Shown here: positions 50,593-60,500 of the stretch, piece by piece | How the letters are laid out: the number at the start of each line of letters is the position of its first letter | How positions within the stretch are numbered: position 1 is the first letter of the stretch | Assembly (NCBI GenBank): GCA_964020085.1 | Contig: CAXHUQ010001387.1 | Span: forward strand, 342,501-406,500 | DNA from: Micromussa lordhowensis | Lineage: Eukaryota > Cnidaria > Anthozoa > Scleractinia > Lobophylliidae | Reading direction: 5' to 3' | DNA: 64,000 nt | Made by a program: the position numbers and the translations under genes | The notes under the pieces: generated by a model | Told to the model about the DNA's origin: nothing | What the model saw: only the letters and a program-made list of their open reading frames with translations | The model's database searches: none

Positions 50593-51658
50593 CATTTGCG
50601 CCAGGGTGTTTTCGAAGCCCCTATAGTCGGCCTACTTTTTTGAGCATTTTGCCTTGATCCCCCCTTGGCAAAATCTCAGAAAATGGCCGATTTAGGTGTC
50701 CTTGCCAAATTTGTCATAACTCGGCTCTGCGGACACTTATGGAGCCGCAGTTTGCAGCAAAATGTTGTGCTATGTTTGCACTTCAAGTGCATACTAATTA
50801 GGAGATGATCCCATTTGCGCCAGGGTGTTTTTGAGGCCCCTATAGTCGGCCTACTTTTTTGAGCATTTTGCCTTGGTCCCCCCTTGGCAAAATCTCAGGA
50901 AATGGCCAATTTAGGTGTCCTTGCCAAATTTGTCATAACTCGGCTCTGCGGACACTTATGGAACCGCACTTTGCAGCAAAATGTTGTGCTATGTTTCCAC
51001 TTTAAGTGCATACAAATTAGGAGATGATGCCATTTCCGCCAGGGTGTTTTTGAAGCCCCTTAGTCGGCCAACTTTTTTGAGCATTTTGCCTTGGTCCCCC
51101 CTTGGCAAAATCTCAGAAAATGGCCGATTTAGGTGTCCTTGCCAAATTTGTCATAACTCGACTCCGCGGACACTTATGGAACCGCAGTTTGCAGCAAGAT
51201 GTTGTGCTATGTTTGCACTTTAAGTGCATACTAATTAGGAGATGATGCCATTTGCGCCAGGGTGTTTTTGAATCCCCTATAGTCGGCCTACTTTTTTGAG
51301 CATTTTGCCTTGGTCTCCCCTTGGCAAAATCTCAGGAAATGGCCGATTTAGGTGTCCTTGCCAAATTTGTCATAACTCGGCTCTGCGGACACTTATGGAG
51401 CCGCAGTTTGCAGCAAAATGTTGTGCTATGTTTGCACTTCAAGTGCATACTAATTAGGAGATCATACCATTTGCGCCAGGGTGTTTTTGAAGCCCCTATA
51501 GTCGGCCTACTTTTTTGAGCATTTTGCCTTGGTCCCCCCTTGGCAAAATCTCAGAAAATGGCCGATTTAGGTGTCCTTGCCAAATTTGTCATAACTCGGC
51601 TCTGCGGACATTTATGGAGCCTCAGTTTGCAGCAAAATGTTGTGCTATCTTTGCACTT

Positions 51659-51686
51659 CACTACGAGATTCATAGGGATCTGAAAT
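51659..51686 (+). repeat. Left terminal inverted repeat
   Basis: It begins CACTACGAGATTCAT, then agggaTCTGAAAT, and pairs with 54360-54387 at 24 of 28 positions. Together with the satellite half-dyads GCACTT/AAGTGC just outside, the inverted symmetry extends six more bases. Confidence 0.88.
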
Positions 51687-51691
51687 CGTGG

Positions 51692-51738
51692 ACCCCTGCC
51701 GATGTTCTACGGTTCAACCGTAGAACATCGGCAGGGGT
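51692..51738. repeat. 47-bp near-perfect palindrome (23-bp arms, 1-nt centre)
   Basis: The left arm acccctgccgatgttctacg plus gtt is the exact reverse complement of the right arm, with a single C at 51715 between them. It sits five bases inside the left terminal repeat, and no counterpart is seen at the right end. As DNA it could extrude a cruciform; as RNA it would form a long hairpin. Subterminal inverted motifs in CACTA elements can bind transposase, but here that is conjecture. Confidence 0.95.
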
Positions 51739-52737
51739 TCTAGTTTATTCGTCACGTAGCTTAACAGTGGGCCGGAAATTCCTTGACGCCTCTTCCCAAG
51801 AAATATGTTAAGAAATCAATTTAATCAGACCGCGATCTGTCATAAAAATACAAGCCTGTCAAGTTGATCGAAAGAATACAGGCTCAGAGCCGGCAAGGGC
51901 ACAAACAGACATTTATGAAGTGACCCGGCGTCAATATAATAAAAACATTTACTTGATCAGAGATTATTCAGCGAATTATTCGAAAAAACTGGTGCATGTA
52001 CTTCATAACAATGAATGCATAAGCACGACGCTTCCTCGCTTATAAACGAAACGTTTCTCGCTAAACAGGGTTTTCCTTAGGTATCACATGAACTTTTATC
52101 CTACTTCAGACATTGACTGATAAAAAAATATATTAATTCATACGCTTCCGCAACTCTCCTCAGCGAATTTTACATACTACAAACCTTCTGTTCTGCCGAA
52201 GATAGTAAAACGACTAGTCTGGAAAAAACCTGAAGTGAAACGAAAATTAAATTTGATTGCAATGTACACTGTATGAATAGAAACACGAAAGTAGAAATAT
52301 GGTAAAACCTTCAGTTTCTTATTTTTCGGTCCTTTGTTCTCAACTCCTGATAACGTTTCAATGTCCCTTGAGAGATATCGGGACCCGACTGTACATCGCC
52401 TGAGGAACCAGTCACATACTAAGTCAATAGTCTTCTTATTAAAATGACTAAAGTTTTTTCCTTGTGCAATTGATTTCAACTAACCCCAACCATTCAAACC
52501 TTATATACATTATAAAATCATGTCATTTTTAGAAGGGAAGTTCTCTTGGGTAAATATGTGCCAAGGTCCCTGTGAACACCAGGTTCAAAGTATCCTGAAT
52601 ATCATGAACAGGATCCTCAAACTACAAAGTCAAAATATACAAGTGTTAGTACTGAATACATAAACAAGTGGAAAAGGCATTTTTCATGTACATGATAAGA
52701 TTTTAATGCTGTTTTTAATATCACCAATGAACAATAT
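51739..52737. other. Unrecognised AT-rich interior of the insert
   Basis: About 1 kb without a gene I can support. A 100-codon minus-strand frame (52177-52479) has ordinary composition and no motif I recognise. No satellite similarity is seen. Confidence 0.5.
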
Positions 52738-53300
52738 CAGTGCCCAAGAAACACCCGGACATAAGCTTCTATATTGTTTCACGCAGGCCAAACACATATT
52801 GAAATATTTAAAAACATTTTCTTTCTTCATTATTGACAAATCAAAAAATGATTGTTAAAATAATGTACATTTTAGTGCCCAGGAAACACCCGGGGAAAAG
52901 TTTCCCACAGATTTGCAGCTTACGAAAGCTGAGCTCCTCTGTTGTTCCAGGCAGGCCAAACAGAGATTGTTATGTTTAAACTTACTTACTTCCTTCATTG
53001 TTAAGTAAAAAATGATTTTTAATTAAGGGAAATAACGTACATTTTAGTGCCCAAGAAACACCTGGAGAAATTAATCCCACAGATTTGCAGCTTGAAAACG
53101 CTAAGCTCATCTGTTGTTTCAGGCAAGCCAAACAGTGATTACAAACATTTATAGTCATCGTTATTAATAAATCAAGATGATTTTTAAGAGAAGTAATGTG
53201 CATTTTAGTGCCCAAGAAGCACCTGAGGAAAAACATTCCCACAGATTTGCAGCTTGAAAAAGCTAAGCTCCTCTGTCGTTTCAGGCAAGCCAAACAGTAA
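52738..53300. repeat. Four diverged tandem repeats, about 136-172 bp, inside the insert
   Basis: The motif agtgcccaagaaacacc starts copies at about 52738, 52874, 53046 and 53207. The last three also share cccacagatttgcagct and end in gcaagccaaacag or gcaggccaaacag. Copy 1 lacks the central part. A 103-codon minus-strand frame (52982-53293) is simply these repeats translated, so its internal peptide repeat (SLAFSSCKSVG) is not independent evidence of a protein. Confidence 0.88.
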
Positions 53301-54359
53301 TATTTACAGTGTTTATATATTTACATGGTTTATATATTTCCTGACCACAATTTATTTATTTTTAATTGTTAATTTTTTCACTTCTTTCATGTGACATTCT
53401 GATTCCTTGAGAGATCGACAAAATAACCCCAATCCCGGATTAAATGACGTGCAAAAAAGAGAAACTTTGTTATTTAAAAGGAAGATTAGACCTAGAATAG
53501 TGAGCCACCAAGGCAGGCAAAAATGCAGGCTTCTGATGAAAAGTATGAGTAATACATAGCAGATTTTTTTGCTTGATATATTTTTAAAATTGTATATTAT
53601 AACTTACCTTGTTGCGACCGATGCTCAGAAATTCAAGAGAATCTGTCAAGAGCTGCTTGGCAATAATATTACGGTTAAGCGCGTCTCACAAAAAGCCGCG
53701 GATTACTTTGCCTGCAAACGAAGACGCATTTCCGGTCGTCGCTTGTCTCCGCCGATACATTAATAACTCCATGCGAGCTTCGATCGAATTTAATAAATCC
53801 CTGATCTCTTGAGATTGTGTATTTCTTCGTCATCCAGGTTCTTTCCTCGTAACGCTCTTCAAACTATTCCGAAGAGAGTAGTAAAAATAACTGTCTTTCT
53901 TTCTCGAAGATGACCACGATGGATCCACGATCCCGCCATTTAGCCATTTGTATCACACAGATCAAAAATATAAACTTCTGCGATGTCCGCTTTGAAAAAC
54001 AAAAAGGAATTACTTACGATGAACTCTCGTGGTTTATGAAACCATTCCCTCAAAAAGGCGAATCAAATTTGGCTCGGATCGAGCGACGGTCCGCAAATTT
54101 TCTCGATAGAGGCGAACAGAACATGGATTTCGCCATGCTCTCTTTCGCGCCACACGTTCTCTGATCGAATTTCGCACGATGCAAACAACAAAGGCTCTGG
54201 TTGTAACATTAACTATTTTAACTTTTTTTAAGAAGCTATTTTTGGCTGGTGATCTGGTTTACCGCATTAAACACCACAAACACCCACAAATTGTGCAGTA
54301 ATCTGATTAGCACGAGCACATTGACTTCGCCGGAAATTAAAACCTATGACCTGCTGAGA
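53301..54359. other. Insert right interior with a possible minus-strand splice donor
   Basis: AT-rich until about 53600, then more CpG from about 53650 to 54180. On the minus strand AACAAG|GTAAGTT near 53605 is a textbook donor, but each frame just upstream of it meets stops, so at most it would end a non-coding exon. Plus-strand frames at 53569-53763, 53609-53812 and 53910-54164 are short and unrecognised. Confidence 0.35.
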
Positions 54360-54387
54360 ATTTCAGAGTCTCATGAATCTCGTAGTG
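54360..54387 (-). repeat. Right terminal inverted repeat
   Basis: ATTTCAGAGTCTCATGAATC ending CTCGTAGTG is the reverse complement of the left end except for four positions in the middle. Satellite sequence resumes directly after it. Confidence 0.88.
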
Positions 54388-55979
54388 AAGTGCATACTAA
54401 TTAGGAGATGATGCCATTTGCGCCAGGGTGTTTTTGAAGCCCCTATAGTCGGCCTACTTTTTTGAGCATTTTGCCTTGGTCCCCCCTTGGCAAAATCTCA
54501 GAAAATGGCCGATTTAGGTGTCCTTGCCAAATTTGTCATAACTCGGCTCTGCGGACACTTATGGAGCCGCAGTTTCCAGCAAAATGTTGTGCTATGTTTG
54601 CACTTTAAGTGCATACTAATTAGGAGATGATGCCATTTGCGCCAGGGTGTTTTTGAAGCCCCTATAGTCGGCCTACTTTTTTGAGCATTTTGCCTTGGTC
54701 CCCCCTTGGCAAAATCTCAGAAAATGGCCGATTTAGGTGTCCTTGCCAAATTTGTCATAACTCGGCTCTGCGGACACTTATGGAGCCGCAGTTTGCAGCA
54801 AAATGTTGTGCTATGTTTGCACTTCAAGTGCATACTAATTAGGAGATGATGCCATTTGCGCCAGGGTGTTTTTGAAGCTCCTATAGTCGGCCTACTTTTT
54901 TGAGCATTTTGGCTTGGTCCCCCCTAGGCAAAATCTCAGAAAATGGCCGATTTAGGTGTCCTTGCCAAATTTGTCATAACTCGGCTCTGCGGACACTTAT
55001 GGAGCCACAGTTTGCAGCAAAATGTTGTGCTATGTTTGCACTTCAAGTGCATACTAATTAGGAGATGATGCCATTTGCGCCAGGGTGTTTTTGAAGCCCC
55101 TATAGTCGGCCTACTTTTTTGAGCATTTTGCCTTGGTCCCCCCTTGGCAAAATCTCAGAAAATGGCCGATTTAGATGTCCTTGCCAAATTTGTCATAATC
55201 GGCTCTGCGGACACTTATTGAGCCGCAGTTTGCAGCAAAATGTTGTGCTATGTTTGCACTTCAAGTGCATACTAATTAAGAGATGATGCCATTTGCGCCA
55301 GGGTGTTTTTGAAGCCCCTATAGTCGGCCTAGTTTTTTAAGCATTTTGCCTTGGTCCCCCCTTGGCAAAATCTCAGAAAACGGCCGATTTAGGTGTCCTT
55401 GCCAAATTTGTCATAACTCGGCTCTGCCGACACTTATGGAGCCGCAGTTTGCAGCAAAATGTTGTGCTATGTTTGCACTTCAAGTGCATACTAATTAGAA
55501 GATGATGCCATTTGCGCCAGGGTGTTTCTGAAGCCCCTATTGCCGGCCTACTTTTTTGAGCATTTCGCCTTGGTCCCCCCTTGGCAAAATCTCAGAAAAT
55601 GGCCCATTTAGGTGTCCTGCCAAATTTGTCATAACTCGGCTCTGCGGACACTTATGGAGCCGCAGTTTGCAGCAAAATGTTGTGCTATGTTTGCACTTCA
55701 AGTGCATACTAATTAGGAGATGATGCCATTTGCGCCAGGGTGTTTTTGAAGCCCCTATAGTCGGCCTACTTTTTTGAGCATTTTGCCTTGGTCCCCCCTT
55801 GGCAAAATCTCAGAAAACGGCCGATTTAGGTGTCCTTGCCAAATTTGTCATAACTCGGCTCTGCGGACACTTATGGAGCCGCAGTTTGCAGCAAAATGTT
55901 GTGCTATGTTTGCACTTCAAGTGCATACTAATTAGGAGATGATGCCATTTGCGCCAGGGTGTTTTTGAAGCCGCTATAG

Positions 55980-57500
55980 TCGGCCTACTTTTTTGAGCAC
56001 TTCGCCTTGGTCAACCCTTGGCAAAATCTCAGAAAATGGCCCATTTAGGTGTCCTTGCCAAATTTGTCATAACTCGGCTCTGCGGACACTTATGGAGCCG
56101 CAGTTTGCAGCAAAATGTTGTGCTATGTTTGCACTTTAAGTGCATACTAATTAGGAGATGATGCCATTTGCGCCAGGGTGTTTTTGAAGCCCCTATAGTC
56201 GGCCTACTTTTTTTAGCATTTTGCCTTGGTCCCCCCTTGGCAAAATCTCAGAAAATGGCCGATTTAGGTGTCCTTGCCAAATTTGTCATAACTCGGCTCT
56301 GCGGACACTTATGGAGCCGCAGTTTGCAGCAAAATGTTGTGCTATGTTTGCACTTGAAGTGCATACTAATTAGGAGATGATGCAATTTGCGCCAGGGTGT
56401 TTTTGAAGCCCCTATAGTCGGCCTACTTTTTTGAGCACTTCGCCTTGGTCAACCCTTGGCAAAATCTCAGAAAATGGCCCATTTAGGTGTCCTTGCCAAA
56501 TTTGTCATAACTCGGCTCTGCGGACACTTATGGAGCCGCAGTTTGCAGCAAAATGTTGTGCTATGTTTGCACTTTAAGTGCATACTAATTAGGAGATGAT
56601 GCCATTTGCGCCAGGGTGTTTTTGAAGCCCCTATAGTCGGCCTACTTTTTTTAGCATTTTGCCTTGGTCCCCCCTTGGCAAAATCTCAGAAAATGGCCGA
56701 TTTAGGTGTCCTTGCCAAATTTGTCATAACTCGGCTCTGCGGACACTTATGGAGCCGCAGTTTGCAGCAAAATGTTGTGCTATGTTTGCACTTCAAGTGC
56801 ATACTAATTAGGAGATGATGCAATTTGCGCCAGGGTGTTTTTGAAGCCCCTATAGTCGGCCTACTTTTTTGAGCACTTCACCTTGGTCAACCCTTGGCAA
56901 AATCTCAGAAAATGGCCCATTTAGGTGTCCTTGCCAAATTTGTCATAACTCGGCTCTGCGGACACTTATGGAGCCGCAGTTTGCAGCAAAATGTTGTGCT
57001 ATGTTTGCACTTCAAGTGCATACTAATTAGGAGATGATGCCATTTGCGCCAGGGTGTTTTAGAAGCCCCTATAGTCGGCCTACTTTTTTTAGCATTTTGC
57101 CTTGGTCCCCCCTTGGCAAAATCTCAGAAAATGGCCGATTTAGGTGTCCTTGCCAAATTTGTCATAACTCGGCTCTGCGGACACTTATGGAGCCGCAGTT
57201 TGCAGCAAAATGTTGTGCTATGTTTGCACTTCAAGTGCATACTAATTAGGAGATGATGCCATTTGCGCCAGGGTGTTTTTGAAGCCGCTATAGTCGGCCT
57301 ACTTTTTTGAGCACTTCGCCTTGGTCAACCCTTGGCAAAATCTCAGAAAATGGCCCATTTAGGTGTCCTTGCCAAATTTGTCATAACTCGGCTCTGCGGA
57401 CACTTATGGAGCCGCAGTTTGCAGCAAAATGTTGTGCTATGTTTGCACTTTAAGTGCATACTAATTAGGAGATGATGCCATTTGCGCCAGGGTGTTTTTG
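55980..57500 (+). repeat. Higher-order repeat: dimer (438 bp), four copies
   Basis: A variant with gagcacttcgccttggtcaa (gagcacttcacc in copy 3) recurs at about 55997, 56435, 56873 and 57311, alternating with standard monomers that carry tttttttagcatt. The exact 438-bp step is two monomers. Confidence 0.9.
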
Positions 57501-60500
57501 AAGCCCCTATAGTCGGCCTACTTTTTTTAGCATTTTGCCTTGGTCCCCCCTTGGCAAAATCTCAGAAAATGGCCGATTTAGGTGTCCTTGCCAAATTTGT
57601 CATAGCTCGGCTCTGCGGACACTTATGGAGCCGCAGTTTGCAGCAAAATGTTGTGCTATGTTTGCACTTCAAGTGCATACTAATTAGGAGATGATGCCAT
57701 TTGCGCCAGGGTGTTTTTGAAGCCCCTATAGTCGGCCTACTTTTTTGAGCATTTTGCCTTGGTCCCCCCTTGGCAAAATCTCAGAAAATGGCCGATTTAG
57801 GTGTCCTTGCCAAATTTGTCGTAACTCGGCTCTGCGGACACTTATGGAGCCGCAGTTTGCAGCAAAATGTTGTGCTATGTTTGCACTTCAAGTGCATACT
57901 AATTAGGAGATGATGCCATTTGCGCAAGGGTGTTTTTGAAGCCCCTATAGTAGGCCTACTTTTTTGAGCATTTTGCCTTGGTCCCCCGTTGGCAAAATGT
58001 CAGAAAATGGCCGATTTAGGTGTCCTTGCCAAATTTGTCATAACTCGGCTCTGCGGACACTTATGGAGCCGCAGTTTGCAGCAAAATGTTGTGCTATGTT
58101 TGCACTTGAAGTGCATACTAATTACGAGATGATGCCATTTGCACCAGGGTGTTTTTGAAGCCCCTATAGTCGGCCTACTTTTTTGAGCAGTTTGCCTTGC
58201 TCCCCCCTAGGCAAAATCTCAGAAAATGGCCGATTTAGGTGTCCTTGCCAAATTTGTCATAACTCGGCTCTGCGGACACTTATGGAGCCACAGTTTGCAG
58301 CAAAATGTTGTGCTATGTTTGCACTTCAAGTGCATACTAATTAGGAGATGATGCCATTTGCGCCAGGGTGTTTTTGAAGCCCCTATAGTCGGCCTACTTT
58401 TTTGAGCATTTTGCCTTGGTCCCCCCTTGGCAAAATCTCAGAAAATGGCCGATTTAGGTGTCCTTGCCAAATTTGTCGTAACTCGGCTCTGCGGACACTT
58501 ATGGAGACGCAGTTTGCAGCAAAATGTTGTGCTATGTTTGCACTTCAAGTGCATAGTAATTAGGTGATGATGCCATTTGCGCAAGGGTGTTTTTGAAGCC
58601 CTTATAGTAGGCCTACTTTTTTGAGCATTTTGCCTTGGTCCCCCGTTGGCAAAATGTCAGAAAATGGCCGATTTAGGTGTCCTTGCCAAATTTGTCATAA
58701 CTCGGCTCTGCGGACACTTATGGAGCCGCAGTTTGCAGCAAAATGTTGTGCTATGTTTGCACTTGAAGTGCATACTAATTAGGAGATGATGCCATTTGCA
58801 CCAGGGTGTTTTTGAAGCCCCTATAGTCGGCCTACTTTTTTGAGCATTTTTCCTTGCTCCCCCCTAGGCAAAATCTCAGAAAATGGCCGATTTAGGTGTC
58901 CTTGCCAAATTTGTCATAACTCGGCTCTGCGGACAGTTATGGAGCCGCAGTTTGCAGCAAAATGTTGTGCTATGTTTGCACTTGAAGTGCATACTAATTA
59001 GGAGATGATGCCATTTGCACAAGGGTGTTTTTGAAGCCCCTATAGTCGGCCTACTTTTTTGAGCATTTTGCCTTGCTCCCCCCTAGGCAAAATCTCAGAA
59101 AATGGCCGATTTAGGTGTCCTTGCCAAATTTGTCATAACTCGCCTCTGCGGACACTTATGGAGCCCCACTTTGCAGTAAAATGTTGTGCTATGTTTGCAC
59201 TTCAAGTGCATACTAATTAGGAGATGATGCCATTTGCGCCAGGGTGTTTTTGAAGCCCCTAGTCGGCCTACTTTTTTGAGCATTTTTCCTTGGTCCCCCC
59301 TTGGCAAAATCTCAGAAAATGGCCGATTTAGGTGTCCTTGCCAAATTTGTCATAACTCGGCTCTGCGGACACTTATGGAGCCGCAGTTTGCAGCAAAATG
59401 TTGTGCTATGTTTGCACTTCAAGTGCATACTAATTAAGAGATGATGCCATTTGCGCCAGGGTAATTTTGAAGCCCCTAAATTTGACCTACTTTTCTAAGC
59501 ATTTTGCCTTGGTCCCCCCTTGGCAAAATCTCAGAAAATGGCCGATTTAAGTCTCGCTGGCAAATTTGTCATAACTCGGCTCTGCGGACACTTATGGAGC
59601 CGCAGTTTGCAGCAAAATGTTGTGCTATGTTTGCACTTCATGTGCATACTAATTAGGAGATGATGCCATCTGCGCCAGGGTGTTTTTGAAGCACCTATAG
59701 TCGGCCTACTTTTTTAAGCATTAACAAAATCTCAGAAAACGGCCGATTTAGGTGTCCTTGCCAAATTTGTCATAACTCGGCTCTGCGGACACTTATGGAG
59801 CCGCAGTTTGCAGCAAAATGTTGTGCTATGTTTGCACTTCAAAAGCATACTAATTAGGAGATGATGCCATCTGCGCCGGGGTGTTTTTGAAGCCCCTATA
59901 GTCGGCCTACTTTTTTTAGCATTTTGCCTTGGTCCCCCCTTGGCAAAATCTCAGAAAATGGCCGATTTAGGTGTCCTTGCCAAATTTGTCATAACTCGGC
60001 TCTGCGGACACTTATGGAGCCGCAGTTTGCAGCAAAATGTTGTGCTATGTTTGCACTTCAAGTGCATACTAATTAGGAGATGATGCAATTTGCGCCAGGG
60101 TGTTTTTGAAGCCCCTATAGTCGGCCTACTTTTTTGAGCACTTCACCTTGGTCAACCCTTGGCAAAATCTCAGAAAATGGCCCATTTAGGTGTCCTTGCC
60201 AAATTTGTCATAACTCGGCTCTGCGGACACTTATGGAGCCGCAGTTTGCAGCAAAATGTTGTGCTATGTTTGCACTTCAAGTGCATACTAATTAGGAGAT
60301 GATGCCATTTGCGCCAGGGTGTTTTAGAAGCCCCTATAGTCGGCCTACTTTTTTTAGCATTTTGCCTTGGTCCCCCCTTGGCAAAATCTCAGAAAATGGC
60401 CGATTTAGGTGTCCTTGCCAAATTTGTCATAGCTCGGCTCTGCGGACACTTATGGAGCCGCAGTTTGCAGCAAAATGTTGTGCTATGTTTGCACTTCAAG

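Larger units (their letters stand above)
5229..51658 (+). repeat. 219-bp satellite array, left block, about 212 monomers
   Basis: The anchor ggtgtccttgccaaattt recurs every 219 bp (for example 5246, 5465, 5684; 12913, 13132) over 46.4 kb, always in the same orientation. Monomers differ by a few point changes and rare 1-2 bp indels, so most are recent copies. Representative monomer 12913-13131 holds four dyads: CAAATTTG (12924-12931), CTGCGG/CCGCAG (12945-12950/12963-12968), GCACTTcAAGTGC (12996-13008) and ATTTTGCC/GGCAAAAT (13083-13090/13104-13111). The period is an exact multiple of three, so reading frames repeat between monomers; the recurring 64-80 aa frames are a consequence and carry no sign of coding. 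I do not recognise the satellite family. Confidence 0.97.
51659..54387. mobile_element. CACTA/EnSpm-like non-autonomous element inserted in the satellite
   Basis: A 2729-bp block unlike the satellite interrupts one monomer. Its ends are inverted repeats: CACTACGAGATTCAT on the left equals the reverse complement of the right end for 15 bases, then 5 mixed bases, then TCTGAAAT again (24 of 28 identical). CACTA...TAGTG termini define the CACTA/EnSpm superfamily. I find no open frame with a transposase motif, so it would need an enzyme from elsewhere. The usual 2-3 bp target duplication is not visible: the flanks are ..GCACTT and AAGTGC.., mirror halves of a satellite dyad. The class call rests on the termini alone, and another TIR element with similar ends is possible. 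Confidence 0.7.

Noticed and set aside
51515..51811. 98-codon plus-strand frame crossing the satellite-insert junction
   Set aside because: It is a chance fusion of satellite and the palindromic left end of the insert; nothing suggests a real protein.
52982..53293. 103-codon minus-strand frame with internal peptide repeats
   Set aside because: The repetition comes from the DNA tandem repeats; there is no domain and no supported start.
53569..54164. Possible transposase remnants in the insert
   Set aside because: The short frames show no catalytic or DNA-binding motif, so the element is called non-autonomous.
51659..54387. Helitron or LTR element as an alternative for the insert
   Set aside because: Clear terminal inverted repeats are present. 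There is no CTRR end with hairpin in an A|T target, no long direct terminal repeats and no primer-binding site.
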